Positions 43,844 to 55,735 of a stretch of DNA of 64,000 nucleotides are shown here, piece by piece (position 1 is the first letter of the stretch; each line of letters begins with the position of its first letter). Source of the DNA: Urophycis tenuis. Taxonomy: Eukaryota > Chordata > Actinopteri > Gadiformes > Phycidae. The translations under genes were made by a program, and so were the position numbers. The notes below the pieces were generated by a model. That model was given only the letters and a program-made list of their open reading frames with translations. It was not told where the DNA came from and did not search any database. The stretch is taken from positions 5,510,222 to 5,574,221 of the forward strand of contig JAXIVH010000018.1 in assembly GCA_036785325.1 (NCBI GenBank), in the 5' to 3' direction.

Positions 43844-45123
43844 CAGGAGTCTGTCTTGAACCATATATGCTGACAGGGGGAAGTAGTCGTTGAGCTCCTC
43901 TGGTTGGACTACAACCATGCTTTGGTTTCAGCTTAAACTCAGGAAAAATCTCCTGTAACAGTTGGAGGTGTTCAAAGATTCTGGCTTCCAGATAAAACAG
44001 TGTTTCCTCAGTGAACGTGGGTGATGCTAGAATTTCCACAATGTCTTTAATATCTAAGATGATACCCCAAGTCGAGTCATTCTCAGGTATTTTACTGCCA
44101 ATAAGTAAGGGTAGCAGCCTCAAAAGTGACCAATTTTCATGGCCGTTCCACCCAACTGTTCCTTTTGATCTAAAGGCCTTGGGAATTGTCTGTGGCCTAT
44201 TTGTCTTATCTGAGAATGTATAGGGAAAACGCTGAATAGCAGTATTCAATTACTCTAAGGTAAAGTACTTCTTGTCAATCAATGTCTTTAAACACAAACA
44301 CAACTCCACAGGTACTACTCCTTCCAATAAGTCATGCAAGAAGTCCGGTGGAAAACCTGTTACACAGTGAAAGTAGGTTAGTTTTTTTAGGACACAGTCC
44401 CTTTTCACTCCATCAACAACAAGACCCTCGTTCTCTTTTACTCTCTTAACAGCTTCAGTGTGCGATATTTTCGTTCTCAGTGGAAACAAACCATCCCTCA
44501 CAGAGACACTCTGAATAGCATCATGGCTGGCTAAGCAGAATCTACAAAATTTATCAACACGAAATGACTCTTGAAACCCAGCCAAAGAATGAGCTCCTAA
44601 ATTGTCTGATGACACATACAGGACTGTGCCTTTGATGGAGGTACCCAACCTGTCAATGTAAAATCCCTGGTTTTCAAGTGTACAAAGCTCCCTAAGAAGT
44701 GGTTGAACAATTAACTCATATCCAAAAGTCTTCACATCATTACTATTGCACAGTAGTGCAAGGTATATACTGGATAAGGCTGATCTGGTTCCGGCGCCGC
44801 AGCGAGTGGCAGCCCGACACAGCAGCTCCCGATCTATTTTCCTTTTTTCTTAGATTAAAAGTTTTTTTTAAAACTTTAATCTATATAGTACTTTAGAACT
44901 TTAGCACTAGGCTTTGGAAACATGTTTAGGCTTATATAAGGGCTCTTAAATGGGTTGAACTATAACTAGTATGTGCAGGGCGATCACCACGATCGCTAAA
45001 CAACAACAACAATGGACCGGCGCTTACTCGCGGGACGAGCTCCTTCAGTTCCGGGATCGACCAGCGGTGTGCCCGAGGGGGATCCCGAAAGAGCTGAGGA
45101 TAAAGCGGCGTGGGACTAGAGCA

Positions 45124-47238
45124 GGAGCCATGGTGAGGAACAAGAAGATGGAGAGGAAGTGGAGATACAAGCCCCGTCTTCCCTCAGTTATCATGGGGAA
45201 CGTTCGCTCACTGCCCAACAAGATGGACGAACTATCAGCCCTCACTACCTGAGTAGTGAGGGCGTCACAGACTATATAAAGTTCTGTGAGGAGAGTGTTG
45301 TCCCCACCAAGAAGGTCCGCTGCTTCCCTAACAGCAAACCCTGGATCAACAGGGACATCAAAGTCCTGTTGAACCGTAAGAGGAGAGCCTTCATGGTAGG
45401 AGACAATGAGGACACACAGAGGGAGATACAAAGAGAGCTGAGGAGGGCTAAGGCCTGCTACAAAAGCAGGATAGAGGAGAAGCTGCAGCAGAACAACTCC
45501 CGAGAGGTGTGGGCAGGGGTGAAAACCATCACCGGCATGAAAACTGCCGGAGGATCACAGGAGGGGACAAAGGAATGGGCCGATGAGTTAAACCTGTTTT
45601 TCAACAGATTTGACTCACCAACTGGGGCCAGACCTTCAACTCCCCTTCCCCCCTCCTGCCCTACTCATCTCCCTGCTGGACCACCAGATCCGGGCATGGC
45701 AGCGTCTGCACCTCCCCTCCCAGCACCACCCTCCCTCTCTCTCCCGTTCCACACTCACAGGGAGGCTGGACCAATGTCCGGCCCAGAGGACAGTCACCCC
45801 CTCGCCACACCCCCGACTACACCTGTGACCCCAGTCAACCCCAACCATCAGCACCAGCCACGTGAGACGGCAGCTCACAAGGATCAGGCCTAACAAGGCC
45901 AGAGGACCCGACGACATCAGCCCGAGGGTGCTCAAGATCTGTGCGGAGCAGCTGGCAGGAGTGTTCACGCACCTTTTCGGCCTCTCCCTGAAGCTGAAAA
46001 AGGTACCAACTCTATGGAAGACTTCCTGCGTAGTCCCTGTGCCGAAGAAGGGTCGTCCCAATGCTCCAGGGGACTTCAGACCTGTGGCACTAACGTCACA
46101 CGTCATGAAGACCTTTGAGAGATTGGTTCTGGACCATCTCAAGCCCAGGGTGCGCGACTGCCTGGACCCATTGCAGTTTGCGTACCAGACCCACATCGGC
46201 GTGGAGGATGCCATCATCTACCTGCTTCACAGAGCTTACACACACCTGGAGAGGCCACAGAGCATGGTGAGAATCATGTTCTTCGACTTCTCCAGTGCTT
46301 TTGACACCGTCCAGCCAGACCGGCTGGCTGAGAAGCTCCTGGTGATGCAGGTCGATCCTGACATGGTGGCATGGATTACGGACTACCTCACGGACAGACC
46401 GCAGTATGTCAGACTGCGACACTGCTTGTCAGACATGGTGACTAGCAACACCGGCACACCCCAGGGAACTGTACTTTCACCATTCCTGTTCACCCTCTAC
46501 ACCTCGGATTTCTGCTACAACTCCCGAACATGCCACCTGCAGAAGTTCTCGGACGACTCCTCCATTGTTGGATGCATCACAGACAACGAGGAGGAGGAGT
46601 ACAGGGATCTGGTGGAAAACTTTGTGGGATGGTGTGACGGGAACCACCTTCAGCTCAACACAGGGAAAACCAAGGAGCTGGTGGCGGACTTCAGACGCAG
46701 AAAGAGTCCCCCATTACCGGTTTCCATAATGGGGGAAGAGGTGGAGATGGTGGATACCTGCAAGTTCCTTGGGGTGCACCTAAACAACAAACTGGACTGG
46801 TCTGACAACACCGAGGCCCTCTACAGGAAGGGACAGAGCAGGCTGTTCTTCCTGAGGAGGCTCAGATCCTACCAGTCGGTGGTAGCCAGTGTCACCTTCT
46901 TCGCCGTCGTGTGCTGGGGAGGAGGCATCGGGAGCGGTGGGGCCAGTAAGCTGAACAAGCTGGTGAGGAGGGCGAGCTCCGTGGTGGGGATGAAGCTGGA
47001 CTGTGTGGAGGCGGTGACAGAGAGGAGGATGAGGGGAAAGCTGCAGGCGATCCTGGACAACCCCTCTCACCCTCTCTATGCCGAGCTGAGGCAACTCAGG
47101 AGCACGTTCAGCCATAGGCTCACTCAGCCACGTGCTTCAAAGCGCTTGGGGGGCTCTTTCATCCCATCAGCTATCAGGCTCTACAATACCTCAACCACCC
47201 GCTCCCAACGTCTCGGAAGCGCCAGCACCACCAGATAA
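45124..47238 (+). pseudogene. L2-type ORF2: endonuclease remnant plus reverse transcriptase
   Basis: PSVIMGNVRSLPNKMDEL is the endonuclease start. After the deletion comes DYIKFCEESVVPTKKVRCF and the linker helix region. A frameshift near 45860 precedes the RT frame (45862-47238) with ARGPDDISPRVLK, FRPVALTSHVMKTFERL, MFFDFSSAFDTVQ, GTPQGTVLSPFLF and the active-site box FSDDSSIVG, ending in LYNTST. RT motifs look intact, but without the endonuclease the element should be immobile. Confidence 0.87.
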
Positions 47239-47339
47239 TGGATTTGTATACCACACCACACACCACAGACTGTTTTTTCTAGCCATTTTCATCTATGTCT
47301 GTTCATCTCATTGATAACCACTGCCCATCTGTCATCTTT

Positions 47340-47700
47340 CATTGTGTGCACCAGGCTGCTACGGATGGTCTACCAGTCTGCGGTGGCCAGTGTCACCTTC
47401 TTCACTGCCGTGTGCTGGGGAGGAAGCATTGGGAGCGGTGGTGCCAGGAAGCTGTACAAGCCGGGGAGGAAGGCGAGCTCTGCAGTGGGGATGAAGCTGG
47501 ACTGTGTGGAGGTGGCGACAGTGAGGAGGACGAGGGGAAAGCTGCTGGCGACCCGGAACTACCCTCTCACCCTCACCATGCCGAACTGAAGCAACTCAGG
47601 AACACGTTCAGCCACATGCTCACTCAGCCAAGTGCCTCAAAGTGCTTGGGCGCTCCTTCATCACACCAACCATCAGGCTCAGGAAGCTCCAACACCACCA
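47340..47700 (+). repeat. Diverged tandem duplicate of the LINE RT C-terminus
   Basis: The frame VYQSAVASVTFFTAVCWGG...GMKLDCVEVATVRRTRGKLL repeats 46870-47200 of the same element (SYQSVVASVTFFAVVCWGG...GMKLDCVEAVTERRMRGKLQ) with frameshifts. The element therefore has two successive 3' coding ends. Confidence 0.85.
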
Positions 47701-48618
47701 GACAAATGGAATGGACTGAACTTCACATTCACATACACCACACCACACACCTTGGACTGTGTCCTAGCCGTTGTTATTCCAGGTCTATTCATATGTTGTA
47801 CCTGGAATACCTGTATAAATTTGCACATCATGCACCTTGCACTTTCCACATATTTGCACTATCTATCTATTTTGCATTTTGCACCATAAACAGCTATCAA
47901 GGACACTTGTATGCATACAGGTTCTCACTCTTCACCGACCTGACTTAAGAGCTCATATTTAATCTAATTCATTGTTTATTGTGTATTGACTTTAGCCAGG
48001 CTCTTACTGCACATCTATCCCCTGTACTGCTGGTCACTGTGAATTTCTCCTAAGGGGGATTAATAAAGGAATATCTTATCTTATCTTATCTTATCTGTAT
48101 CTGACAGGCAAATCTGCAAATACCCAATAAATAGCAGAAACTTTATGTTTTTTTCATGAAGTTCCCAAAGGGTTGCAGATTTCAAATTCATCAATATATA
48201 ATCCTAGAGAAATACATAACTCTTCTCCTGAAAGAAGTGGATTATCTTTGAAGTATAGCCCATCACGAAAAGATTTGTAGTGACCAGACTGAGATTTTAC
48301 ATTTGACTGTTCTAGGATTTTGTCAATTACATCACCTCCATTCAATAATTTTGGCAATACAATTGAAATTGGGACGTATACAAAAGTTTTCTTGTGCAGA
48401 CCATGTAAAACACATTCAACAGGCTCAATAACTCCTTGTAAATTGACTGCCTTTTGTATTCAGTTCCAAGAGGACCGCCCTCAGAAATACAGCTAAGAGG
48501 ATTGGTTTTCTGGAGGGTCTCAGTCACTAACTTCAGTGTGGCATCATCTATATTTAAGTTATGCTATTTAAGAACCGCTTCAACTGTGTTTTTTGAAAGT
48601 TCACCAGCTAAAACACCA

Positions 48619-48991
48619 TCCATCCATCCATTATCGTAACCGCTTATCCTCTACGAGGGTCGCGGGGGGGCTGGAGCCAATCCCAGCTGCAACGGGCGAG
48701 AGGCGGGGTACACCCTGGACAGGTCGCCAGCCTATCACAGGGCTAACATACATAGACAAACATCCATTCACACTCACATACACACCTATGGTCAATTTAG
48801 AGACACCAATTAACCTAATCCCCAACCTGCATGTTTTTGGTCTGTGGGAGGAAGCCGGAGTACCCGGAGAGAACCCACGCAAGCACGGGGAGAACATGCA
48901 AACTCCACACAGAAAGGTCCCGGGTCCCAGGTGGATTCGAACCCAGAACCCTCTTGCTGTGAGGCGACAGTGCTAACCACTGCACCACCGT
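48619..48991 (-). mobile_element. tRNA-headed SINE in copy B gene 1
   Basis: The 12-bp duplication GCTAAAACACCA is at 48607-48618 and 48992-49003. On the minus strand the head (about 48990-48920) has tRNA-like boxes (TGGTTAGCACTG and GGTTCGAATCC). The body has the fish-wide GCGTGGGTTCTCTCCGGGTA-type and CACCCTGGACAGGTCGCC segments and ends in an ATGG-type tail. Confidence 0.88.
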
Positions 48992-49689
48992 GCTAAAACA
49001 CCAATTTCATGAAATTCATTAATTATTTCCTGTGTAGCAGACTTTGATACATGCAAGACTGCTTGCATGCGCAGGAACAAAGATGCAAGTCTTCCCTTAA
49101 TTTTTTCACCGATGTCATTGCCATGTTCTATGTCAGCATCTTCATCATCATCTGACTCGAAGTCAACACAATGTTCATCCACTGGTTGAGTGTTAGTAGT
49201 GGCTATTTGTGTAGCAGTATGATCATCTGAGTGTTCAATTTCTTTTGGTGGGCCAAGAAGAAGCTCTGCTTTAAAATCTTGTACAGAGTTGGAGTTATGA
49301 TGTCGACTTTTGTGTGATCTAAAACTGGATTCAGCACTGAATTTAAAAGAACGGTTATATGGGCAAATGACAGTTTCCTTATTTCTAAAATGCGTGCCAA
49401 GATGACGAAAGTATAGTTTAATGTCTGCAGGTTATTCAAAGTTACATAAATGGCATCTTATTCTTAAGTTCACATGTTCACTGCTGCTAAATCCGTGTTG
49501 TCTCACATGTGCTCGGAGAGCCTTTTGTGACTGGAAAGAGCACACGCAATCGCCGTAAATGCAGGGGAGAGCTAATCTTCTTCCATGGTGACCATGACTA
49601 GAACTGTAGTGTTCAAGTATCCTTCAACGATTTCTTGTGACGAAAGTGCAGAACTTACATATCCATCTCATTCATGAAGAAGCATATCA

Positions 49690-49954
49690 AACCAGGACCT
49701 AAAAAATAAAATCTCATGTCAGTATAATGGCAATGGTTACAATACACCCAACCATAAACAAATCAGGTAATAGCTATTGTTAATATGGTAAAATGACAAT
49801 TTGTGTATCAACATTACATTATAATCCTCATCACATTTACATTACAGTAGGGCTATTGTTAACAAAATGCAAGGCCACTACTTCTATACAACATCATTAT
49901 TTCCAACTTGTCAAGTAAATTTGTTTAATATTTTGATAATGTTCTCCTCTCTCT
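49690..49954. other. Upstream flank of copy B gene 1
   Basis: AT-rich and without features. It is probably intron or leader of the minus-strand gene. Confidence 0.4.
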
Positions 49955-52900
49955 GCAAGCAAGATGGCGCCAGTGTGCTTGGCGGCCTGTCGTCAGCTCC
50001 TACCTGTCAGAGTTCTGTTGTGTCTGTCTGTGTTCCTCTTGATGTCGCTCCGGCATCACGCCAATGCCCTCAGGACTTATGATCGCGCTATTCTGATACA
50101 TATCCAAAGCTCCTTAGAGCTACAATCCACTGGATGCCTCGGCCCACACTCCAGATGTCACCCGACGTTCATCAACTCTCCAGCGGACTGCGTTCGCCGG
50201 CTCCCCTGTTGCGTTTACCACCGCAGGAAGCGGCGCAGAAAGCGAGGGAATCGCGGCGGTGTTCGAGTGCGGATCAGGGGATTTGCGAGTGTCTCCCTCG
50301 CGCAACAATCAACTTGCCGGCCCTCCATAAACTTTGCAGGAAGCAGAGGCCTCTACCTGGCTCGTCCATCGTGGGATCTGAGATACTCCTGCCATCTCTC
50401 CATCTCTCCTGCGCATTCAACGACGCCCGATTGCCCTGCAGCTCCACCCAGGCTGCGCATCCGAAGTGGCGGGGTGAACCTACTGAACATTCGCCCATTG
50501 CAACGCTCTCAAATTCCACAGCCTTCGGATTACCTTGCGGCTAAAGTGTCGCTACTAAACTGCAGGTCCGTGTCTAACAAGACCTTTATTTTAAACAACT
50601 TTTTTACACAGCGAAATCTGGACATGTTGTTTTTAACAGAGACATGGATTGGCTCCGGCGCCGGTGAAACATCTGTTTTTGGCGATCTCAGCCCCACAAA
50701 CTGCTCTTTCATAAGCACTCCGAGAAGTTCGGGAAGAGGAGGTGGAGTGGCTTTGATTTTTAAAAATCGGCTTAAGGTACAAACACTCTCTGCCGGGAGC
50801 TTTTCTTCCTTTGAAGTACAATGCGTAAAAGTAGAATCTGCGACTGCACCACTGATGTGCGCACTTGTTTACAGGCCTCCCAAATCAGACAAACATTTCA
50901 TAAAAGAATTATCAGACTTTCTGTCTCGTTCTGCATCATTTTATGACCGTTTGTTGATTTTGGGTGATTTTAACATTCATGTCTGTTGTCCAGGCAAACC
51001 CTTGGTTAGTGAGTTTTGCCACGTAATGGAATCATTCGGCCTCCTCCAGCACATAAACCAGGCGACCCACGTTCATGGCCACACCCTCGATCTGATTCTA
51101 ACCTATGGGTTTTCCATTGATAACATAAGCATTGAGGATGCATCCTTCTCTGACCATATGCCTATTGTGTTCAATGTTCAACTACTTAACTCACTGTCTA
51201 CAGCCAGATCTTCTGGCCACTACTCTCGTCATATTAACTCTTTTACTGCAAATAAGTTCTCTGAAGGTTACTTGGGAAATGCTATCACAGCCTCCATCAC
51301 TGCCCATGATCCCTGCTCCAGCCCTGATGAGCTAATATCCCTTTTCAACACATCTTGCTCAGCTATCCTTGATACTGTGGCCCCTCTTAAATTCAGACGC
51401 CCTAATTTCAAACCTCAACAGTGGCTCGACGACTCCACCCGCCATCTTAGGCAGGTTTGCCGAAGAGCTGAGCGCAAGTGGAAAAAAGATCACCTTCTAG
51501 TCTCTCTAGAAATATTCAGAAATTCCCTGGCCAATTTCCAAGCTGCAGCAAAAAGAGCTAAGGCTAAGCATTTCTCAAACATCATAAGCAAACATTCAAA
51601 TCGCCCCAGAATATTATTCAACACCATAAACTCAAATGTAAATCCCCAAGTCTCTCCAGAGATCGAGGCATCTACCAATAGCTGTGAAGAGTTCTTGAAT
51701 TTCTTTATTAAGAAAATTGACCACATCAGAGCACAGTTCACACCTGCTGCAGCTGACACTCCACCTCATATCCCCATTACTACAGCTACTTTCCAAACAG
51801 TGTCCTGCACTGATCTATGGGACATTGTAAACAACATGAAACCATCAACAGCTCCACATGATCCTATCCCCTCACAGATCACCAAAGATGCTTTTGATGC
51901 TATTGGTCCCTCCATCCAATTTATCCTTAACTCCTGCCTTGCCACCGGCACAGTTCCAATATGTTTCAAGCATGCGGTTGTCCAGCCTATGCTTAAGAAG
52001 CATAATCTGGATGCAAAATGTCTTAATAACTTCCGGCCCATCTCAAAACTGCCATTTCTCTCAAAAATATTGGAGAAGGTGGTGTTAACACAGTTGCTTC
52101 CATTCTTCAACTCAACAGAGATCCTAGAACCATTCCAATCTGGTTTCAAAGCACGCCATAGCACTGAGACAGCCCTGTTAAAGGTGACTAATGACCTGTT
52201 GCTCACCCTTGACTCAGGTGATAACACCATTCTGGTCCTGTTGGATCTCAGCGCTGCTTTCGACACTGTAGACCATGGCACACTACTACAGCGTCTTGAA
52301 CAGTGGGTTGGCATTAAGGGTATAGCTCTTAACTGGTTTCACTCCTACCTCCACCAAAGAACTTTCTCGGTATCCATAGGCCAGTACACTTCATCATCCG
52401 TCCCTCTGTCTTATGGTGTCCCCCAGGGATTCATCTTGGGTCCAGTATTTTTCTGCCTGTACATGCTCCCCCTAGGTAACATCATCAGGAAATTCAATAT
52501 TTTATTCCATTTCTATGCAGATCACTCCCAACTGTACATCCCACTTAAGTCTGGCAATTCCATGCAGCCTCTTTTAGACTGTTTGGAAGAAATAAAAATC
52601 TGGATGGCTAACAACTTCCTTCAGTTAAACAATAACAAAACTGAAGTCATTGTCTTTGGGCCCTCAAGATCAAAAAACTCCATCCCTGCCAACCTCGGTC
52701 CCCTGCCCCCTATGTGAAATCCCATGCATATAACCTGGGTGTTATTTTAGACTCTCATCTTCACCTGGACAAGCAAATTTCATCTGTTGTAAAGACCAGT
52801 TTTTATCAATTAAGAATAATCTCCAAACTCAAATCTGTTCTATCATACAATGATCTGGAAAAAGTCATCCATGCCTTCATAACCTCCCATCTAGACTATT

Positions 52901-53385
52901 GTAACTCCCTCTACCTTGGTCTCCCTCTGACACTGGTGGCACGGCTCCAGATGGTCCAGAATGCAGCAGCTAGGTTGCTCACCAACACAAAAAAAGCGTG
53001 AACATATCACACCTGTCCTAGCCTCCCGGCTTAAACAAAAAGGTGACAGAGCCTTTTCTGTTGCTGGCCCTCTGCTATGGAACCAACTGCCACTCAATAT
53101 CAGAAATGCCCCCTCAATAACACTTTTCAAAACCCAGCTCAAGACGCACCTTTTTACATTGGCCTTCCCTGTGCCCTAATTGTCTTACCCTGCTGTCTGT
53201 GTTGTCTGTTCATGTCTTTTTTTTTTTTTTAGCTTAAATCACTGTGCTGTATGTGTTTTTTTTAACTTACTTATCTATTCTATTTTTTTTAATCTGCTAG
53301 TTTATGCACTATGTACAGCACTTTGGTCAGTGCAAACTGTGGTTAAATGTGCTTTAAAAATAAATTTTACTCACTTACTTACTAT
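49955..53385 (+). mobile_element. Nearly full-length L2/Rex1-type LINE
   Basis: The element begins near GCAAGATGGCGCCAG and ends with CAGCACTTTGGTCAGTGC, AAATAAATTT and a TTAC tail. It sits in the 5' part of copy B. The clade call rests on the ORF motifs and the 3' end. A clear flanking duplication was not identified. Confidence 0.85.
49964..53179 (+). pseudogene. LINE ORF2: AP endonuclease plus RT, active site altered
   Basis: The frame 49964-52717 (917 aa) has AP-endonuclease motifs at about residues 195-400 (LNCRSVSNK, LFLTETWIG, VYRPPKSD, LILGDFNIH, SFSDHMPI) and RT motifs (FRPISKLPFLSKILEK, LLDLSAAFDTVDH, GVPQGFILGP). The RT active-site box reads YADH at residues 851-854, where LINEs have YADD. 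A frameshift in the C run near 52708 shifts into the C-terminal frame (52714-53001), and a second break with loss of about 60 residues joins EHITPVLAS to RLKQKGDRAF. The long open part suggests a fairly recent insertion. Confidence 0.87.
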
Positions 53386-53389
53386 TATG

Positions 53390-54569
53390 TTATATGTCTC
53401 TAAAAGGTGAGATTCTCCTGTATCTATTAATGTCTGATCATGTATGTAATTTCATGTCCCCATTTGGAGAGGATTAGAATCTAGAATTAATTTGAGACTA
53501 CCTGAAGCTGTCAGTACAGTAACCCACCTCAGCAGCTTGCAATGCTCCTCTCTCTCTCAAAAAAACAACAAAAAAACCTAGGTTAGCTAACGCTATCTTG
53601 GTAAATTAGAAAAAGAAAGACAAAAACCTGTATATGCCGTAATACTTAAATTAAAAGCTGACTGTTTGACTCCGTCTCGTTTATTGGCCAGGTATGGCTA
53701 CAAATAAATGCAAATACCTAATAGAAGCCTGGTTATATCAAATGATCACATGAAAACTCAGCTCTTGTGCCTGTTTTACTCACCATTTGATGATAAGCTA
53801 TGGAGCTGGCGACAGCTTGTCCTGCCGGTGAAAGGCGACTTCCTCTGGAAAGCGGCTGTGGGTTTTCCCGTCACATCCAGCTCACTTTCCGGGGACAGAA
53901 TCAGCTGCAGACAGACGGGGTCACGTGACACCCACGGTTGTGGGTGGCTCTAATGTGTGTAATAAAGTGAAACAGATCAAAAAGATTTCAAGGTTCATAA
54001 AATAAATACGAAATTAAATTCAATTAATTAGTTTTTCAAGCACTATTTTTTTCCACTTTCAAGGACTTCACTCAAAGCAAATACAAATAGACTAAGTTAC
54101 ACTCATAACAGAGTCTCTTACCTGCCTGTCAAACAGTAAACAAACCATAAACCTTCTCTAGACAGTCCGGATCGTAGTGGAGTGCTGTGGGGATTAACAG
54201 ATGCGAAGTCGGCGCTATCGCTCTGCTCCGCCTGCATGCTGCGTCAGCAGCTAACAAGCGGAGCTAACTGCTAACAGCCACGGCCGCAACCAACAAAGTC
54301 CACAAATACTTTCACCAACTCCGCCAACCACAGCCAGACACACATGGCTACTTATTTACAGCCGAATTACAGCTAAAAACTCACGCTAACGGCTGACGCT
54401 GTGATCCCGTGTGAGTGTTTTGCAAGGGAGTGAACAATCCCAATGCCGTCTATTTCCTGGCGTTTAACGTTAACAGTCAGATAGCGCTAAGATTCTGAGC
54501 ATTTTCAGCATGAGGGCTTTTGAGAGATATTTTTATGTATTTTACGGCATGCCAAACTTTAAGATATCA
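53390..54569. other. 5' region of copy B, no gene recognised
   Basis: Mixed AT-rich sequence, becoming CpG-richer after 54180. The 81-codon plus frame at 53708 matches nothing known to me. Confidence 0.4.
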
Positions 54570-54574
54570 CTTAC

Positions 54575-54700
54575 CTCATAAAATTCCCGCCCTGCAATTC
54601 AGAGGACGCCGACGATCTCCGCAGGTGAACGTGAAGTGAACGAGAGAGAAAATGGCGGACAGCAACAACAGTTTTGTTGGCGAGGCACGTTCAACGTGAT
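54575..54700 (-). promoter_or_regulatory. Possible promoter and leader exon of copy B gene 1
   Basis: In the minus direction there is an ATTGGCTG CCAAT-type box (about 54715), CpG-rich sequence and an exon end GAG|GTAAGTG at 54575/54574. Its position just inside the element end and its direction toward gene 1 fit a leader exon. No transcript evidence is available. Confidence 0.35.
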
Positions 54701-55052
54701 TACGCAATTAAACAGCCAATGACTACAGAGCTATGATCTGTACATCCTTTTCACTGCCATTCTTAATTTCAATTGAATCACTTTTCTAAGTTTGAAAACT
54801 CATTAGTTGAGACAACATAAACACTAAATACTGAGTTATCACAACAATTTCAATAACGTGTAGTCAAACTGACAATGAATTATAAGTTTTCATGACTAAT
54901 GGGCAATATATTTTTTTACAGTGTACAGAAACATCTGTTTGCATAGACTTTGTGGAAAATTGTCATAATTTCAGTGGACATTGCAGGTTTTCCATTTCAG
55001 TACCTTCATGAATGACCACATTTTTGATGAGGCACAAGAAGCTGAATTGTGC

Positions 55053-55122
55053 AGTTTCGATTGTAAGTGGTTATCACGTTTGACTTATGCGTCAAAGGTC
55101 CCCCGTTCAAAACTGGGTGATC
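55053..55122 (+). pseudogene. tRNA-Val-like relic in the inverted unit
   Basis: Counterpart of the TAC relic of the array. The anticodon loop is CTTATGC and the acceptor is unpaired. Confidence 0.7.
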
Positions 55123-55463
55123 TTTAATTTTATCCACTTTGGAAGATTAATAGGACAGCCACATATCATGAGTAACAATCTACAGGCATTGGAATACTAA
55201 CCACCACAAGTGAACATTGACAGGCATTTGAAGATGGAACTCCAAACTGCCCTTTTGGATCAAGCGGTCAGCTAATGCTCATCAAGTTCCGGTATCAAAG
55301 GTCAAAATGATGCCGGTACAACTTGTTTACCCCTGGATCCTTCATGAGTAGAGGTCTCGAAGCATGGAGAGATGGAATGCCAACAAGATGGCGCGATTGG
55401 AGTAGTAGTCAGCAATGTTCAATGAGTTCCTATCCCATGCATTCAAATGTGTATGGTAAAAAT

Positions 55464-55536
55464 TGTTTCTGCCTGGTTTCGAACCGGGGACTTTTCGCGA
55501 GTGAGGCGAAGGTGATAACTACTACACTACAGAAAC
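55464..55536 (-). tRNA. tRNA-Val(CAC), inverted unit
   Basis: Acceptor (GTTTCTG/CAGAAAC) and anticodon stem are intact and the anticodon is CAC. One T-stem mismatch (C51 opposite A63) and D-loop changes (AGTAGTT) weaken it. In the sense direction ATTTTTACC follows, a good T5 terminator. It may be functional or newly dead. Confidence 0.65.
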
Positions 55537-55661
55537 AGCTGTTTAACAGCAGTTTGGCGAAACATTTCCTAATTTCAGTAGACATTGCATGCTTTTGATA
55601 TCAGTGCCTTTATGAATTCATAAATGACCACATAACTAAAGGGGTGCAAGAAGCATAATTG

Positions 55662-55735
55662 CGCAGGATGTGTAGTGCAGTGGGTACCGTGCCTCCCTAA
55701 CATGCAAAAGGTCCCTGGTTGGTAACCGGGCGGAA
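55662..55735 (+). pseudogene. tRNA-Val(AAC)-like relic, inverted unit
   Basis: Counterpart of the array relic, with the anticodon loop CTAACAT kept. Confidence 0.72.

Larger units (their letters stand above)
44787..48096 (+). mobile_element. L2-clade LINE inserted in copy B gene 1
   Basis: It starts GGTTCCGGCGCCGC and ends in TATCT repeats. The host frame reads through once the element is skipped (RYRSALSSIYLALL). Most of the endonuclease is deleted at about 45250, between MDELSALT and GVTDYIKFCEE. The RT end is partly duplicated. Confidence 0.88.
42640..49671 (-). pseudogene. Copy B gene 1: C2H2 fingers plus transposase-like body, broken
   Basis: The minus-strand start at 49671 gives MRWICKFCTFVTRN and C2H2 fingers. 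An acidic stretch DFESDDDEDADIEH follows near 49150. The body has ECVLHGLHKKTF, NVKSQSGHYKSFRDG, EICNPLGTS, then SIYLALLC, SSDNLGAHSLAGFQESF, CRFCLASH and DFLHDLLEGVVPVELCLCL. Stops lie at 49624-49626 and 49432-49434, near 48551, at 48157-48159 (probably from CGA) and at 44250-44252. A frameshift lies near 48430. A SINE (48619-48991), a LINE (44787-48096) and a Harbinger (42689-43843) split it. About 190 residues between KPKHG and the C-terminal EELNDYFPLSAY are deleted. Copy A keeps that part, so the two decayed copies complement each other for inference. Confidence 0.72.
38953..54924. mobile_element. Candidate ~16-kb EnSpm/CACTA-like element (copy B)
   Basis: A perfect 14-bp inverted repeat, ACACTGTAAAAAAA, lies at 38953-38966 and 54911-54924. 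The termini contain CACTG, as in EnSpm/CACTA elements, and TA may be duplicated outside. Between them, on the minus strand, lie a C2H2/transposase-like gene and a PB1-domain gene. Both ends face inward and the right end abuts the valine tRNA repeat. Later insertions (two LINEs, a SINE and a Harbinger) account for about 8 kb. The pairing of exactly these two ends is inference, because CACTGTAAAAA is a common fish terminus. Confidence 0.5.
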
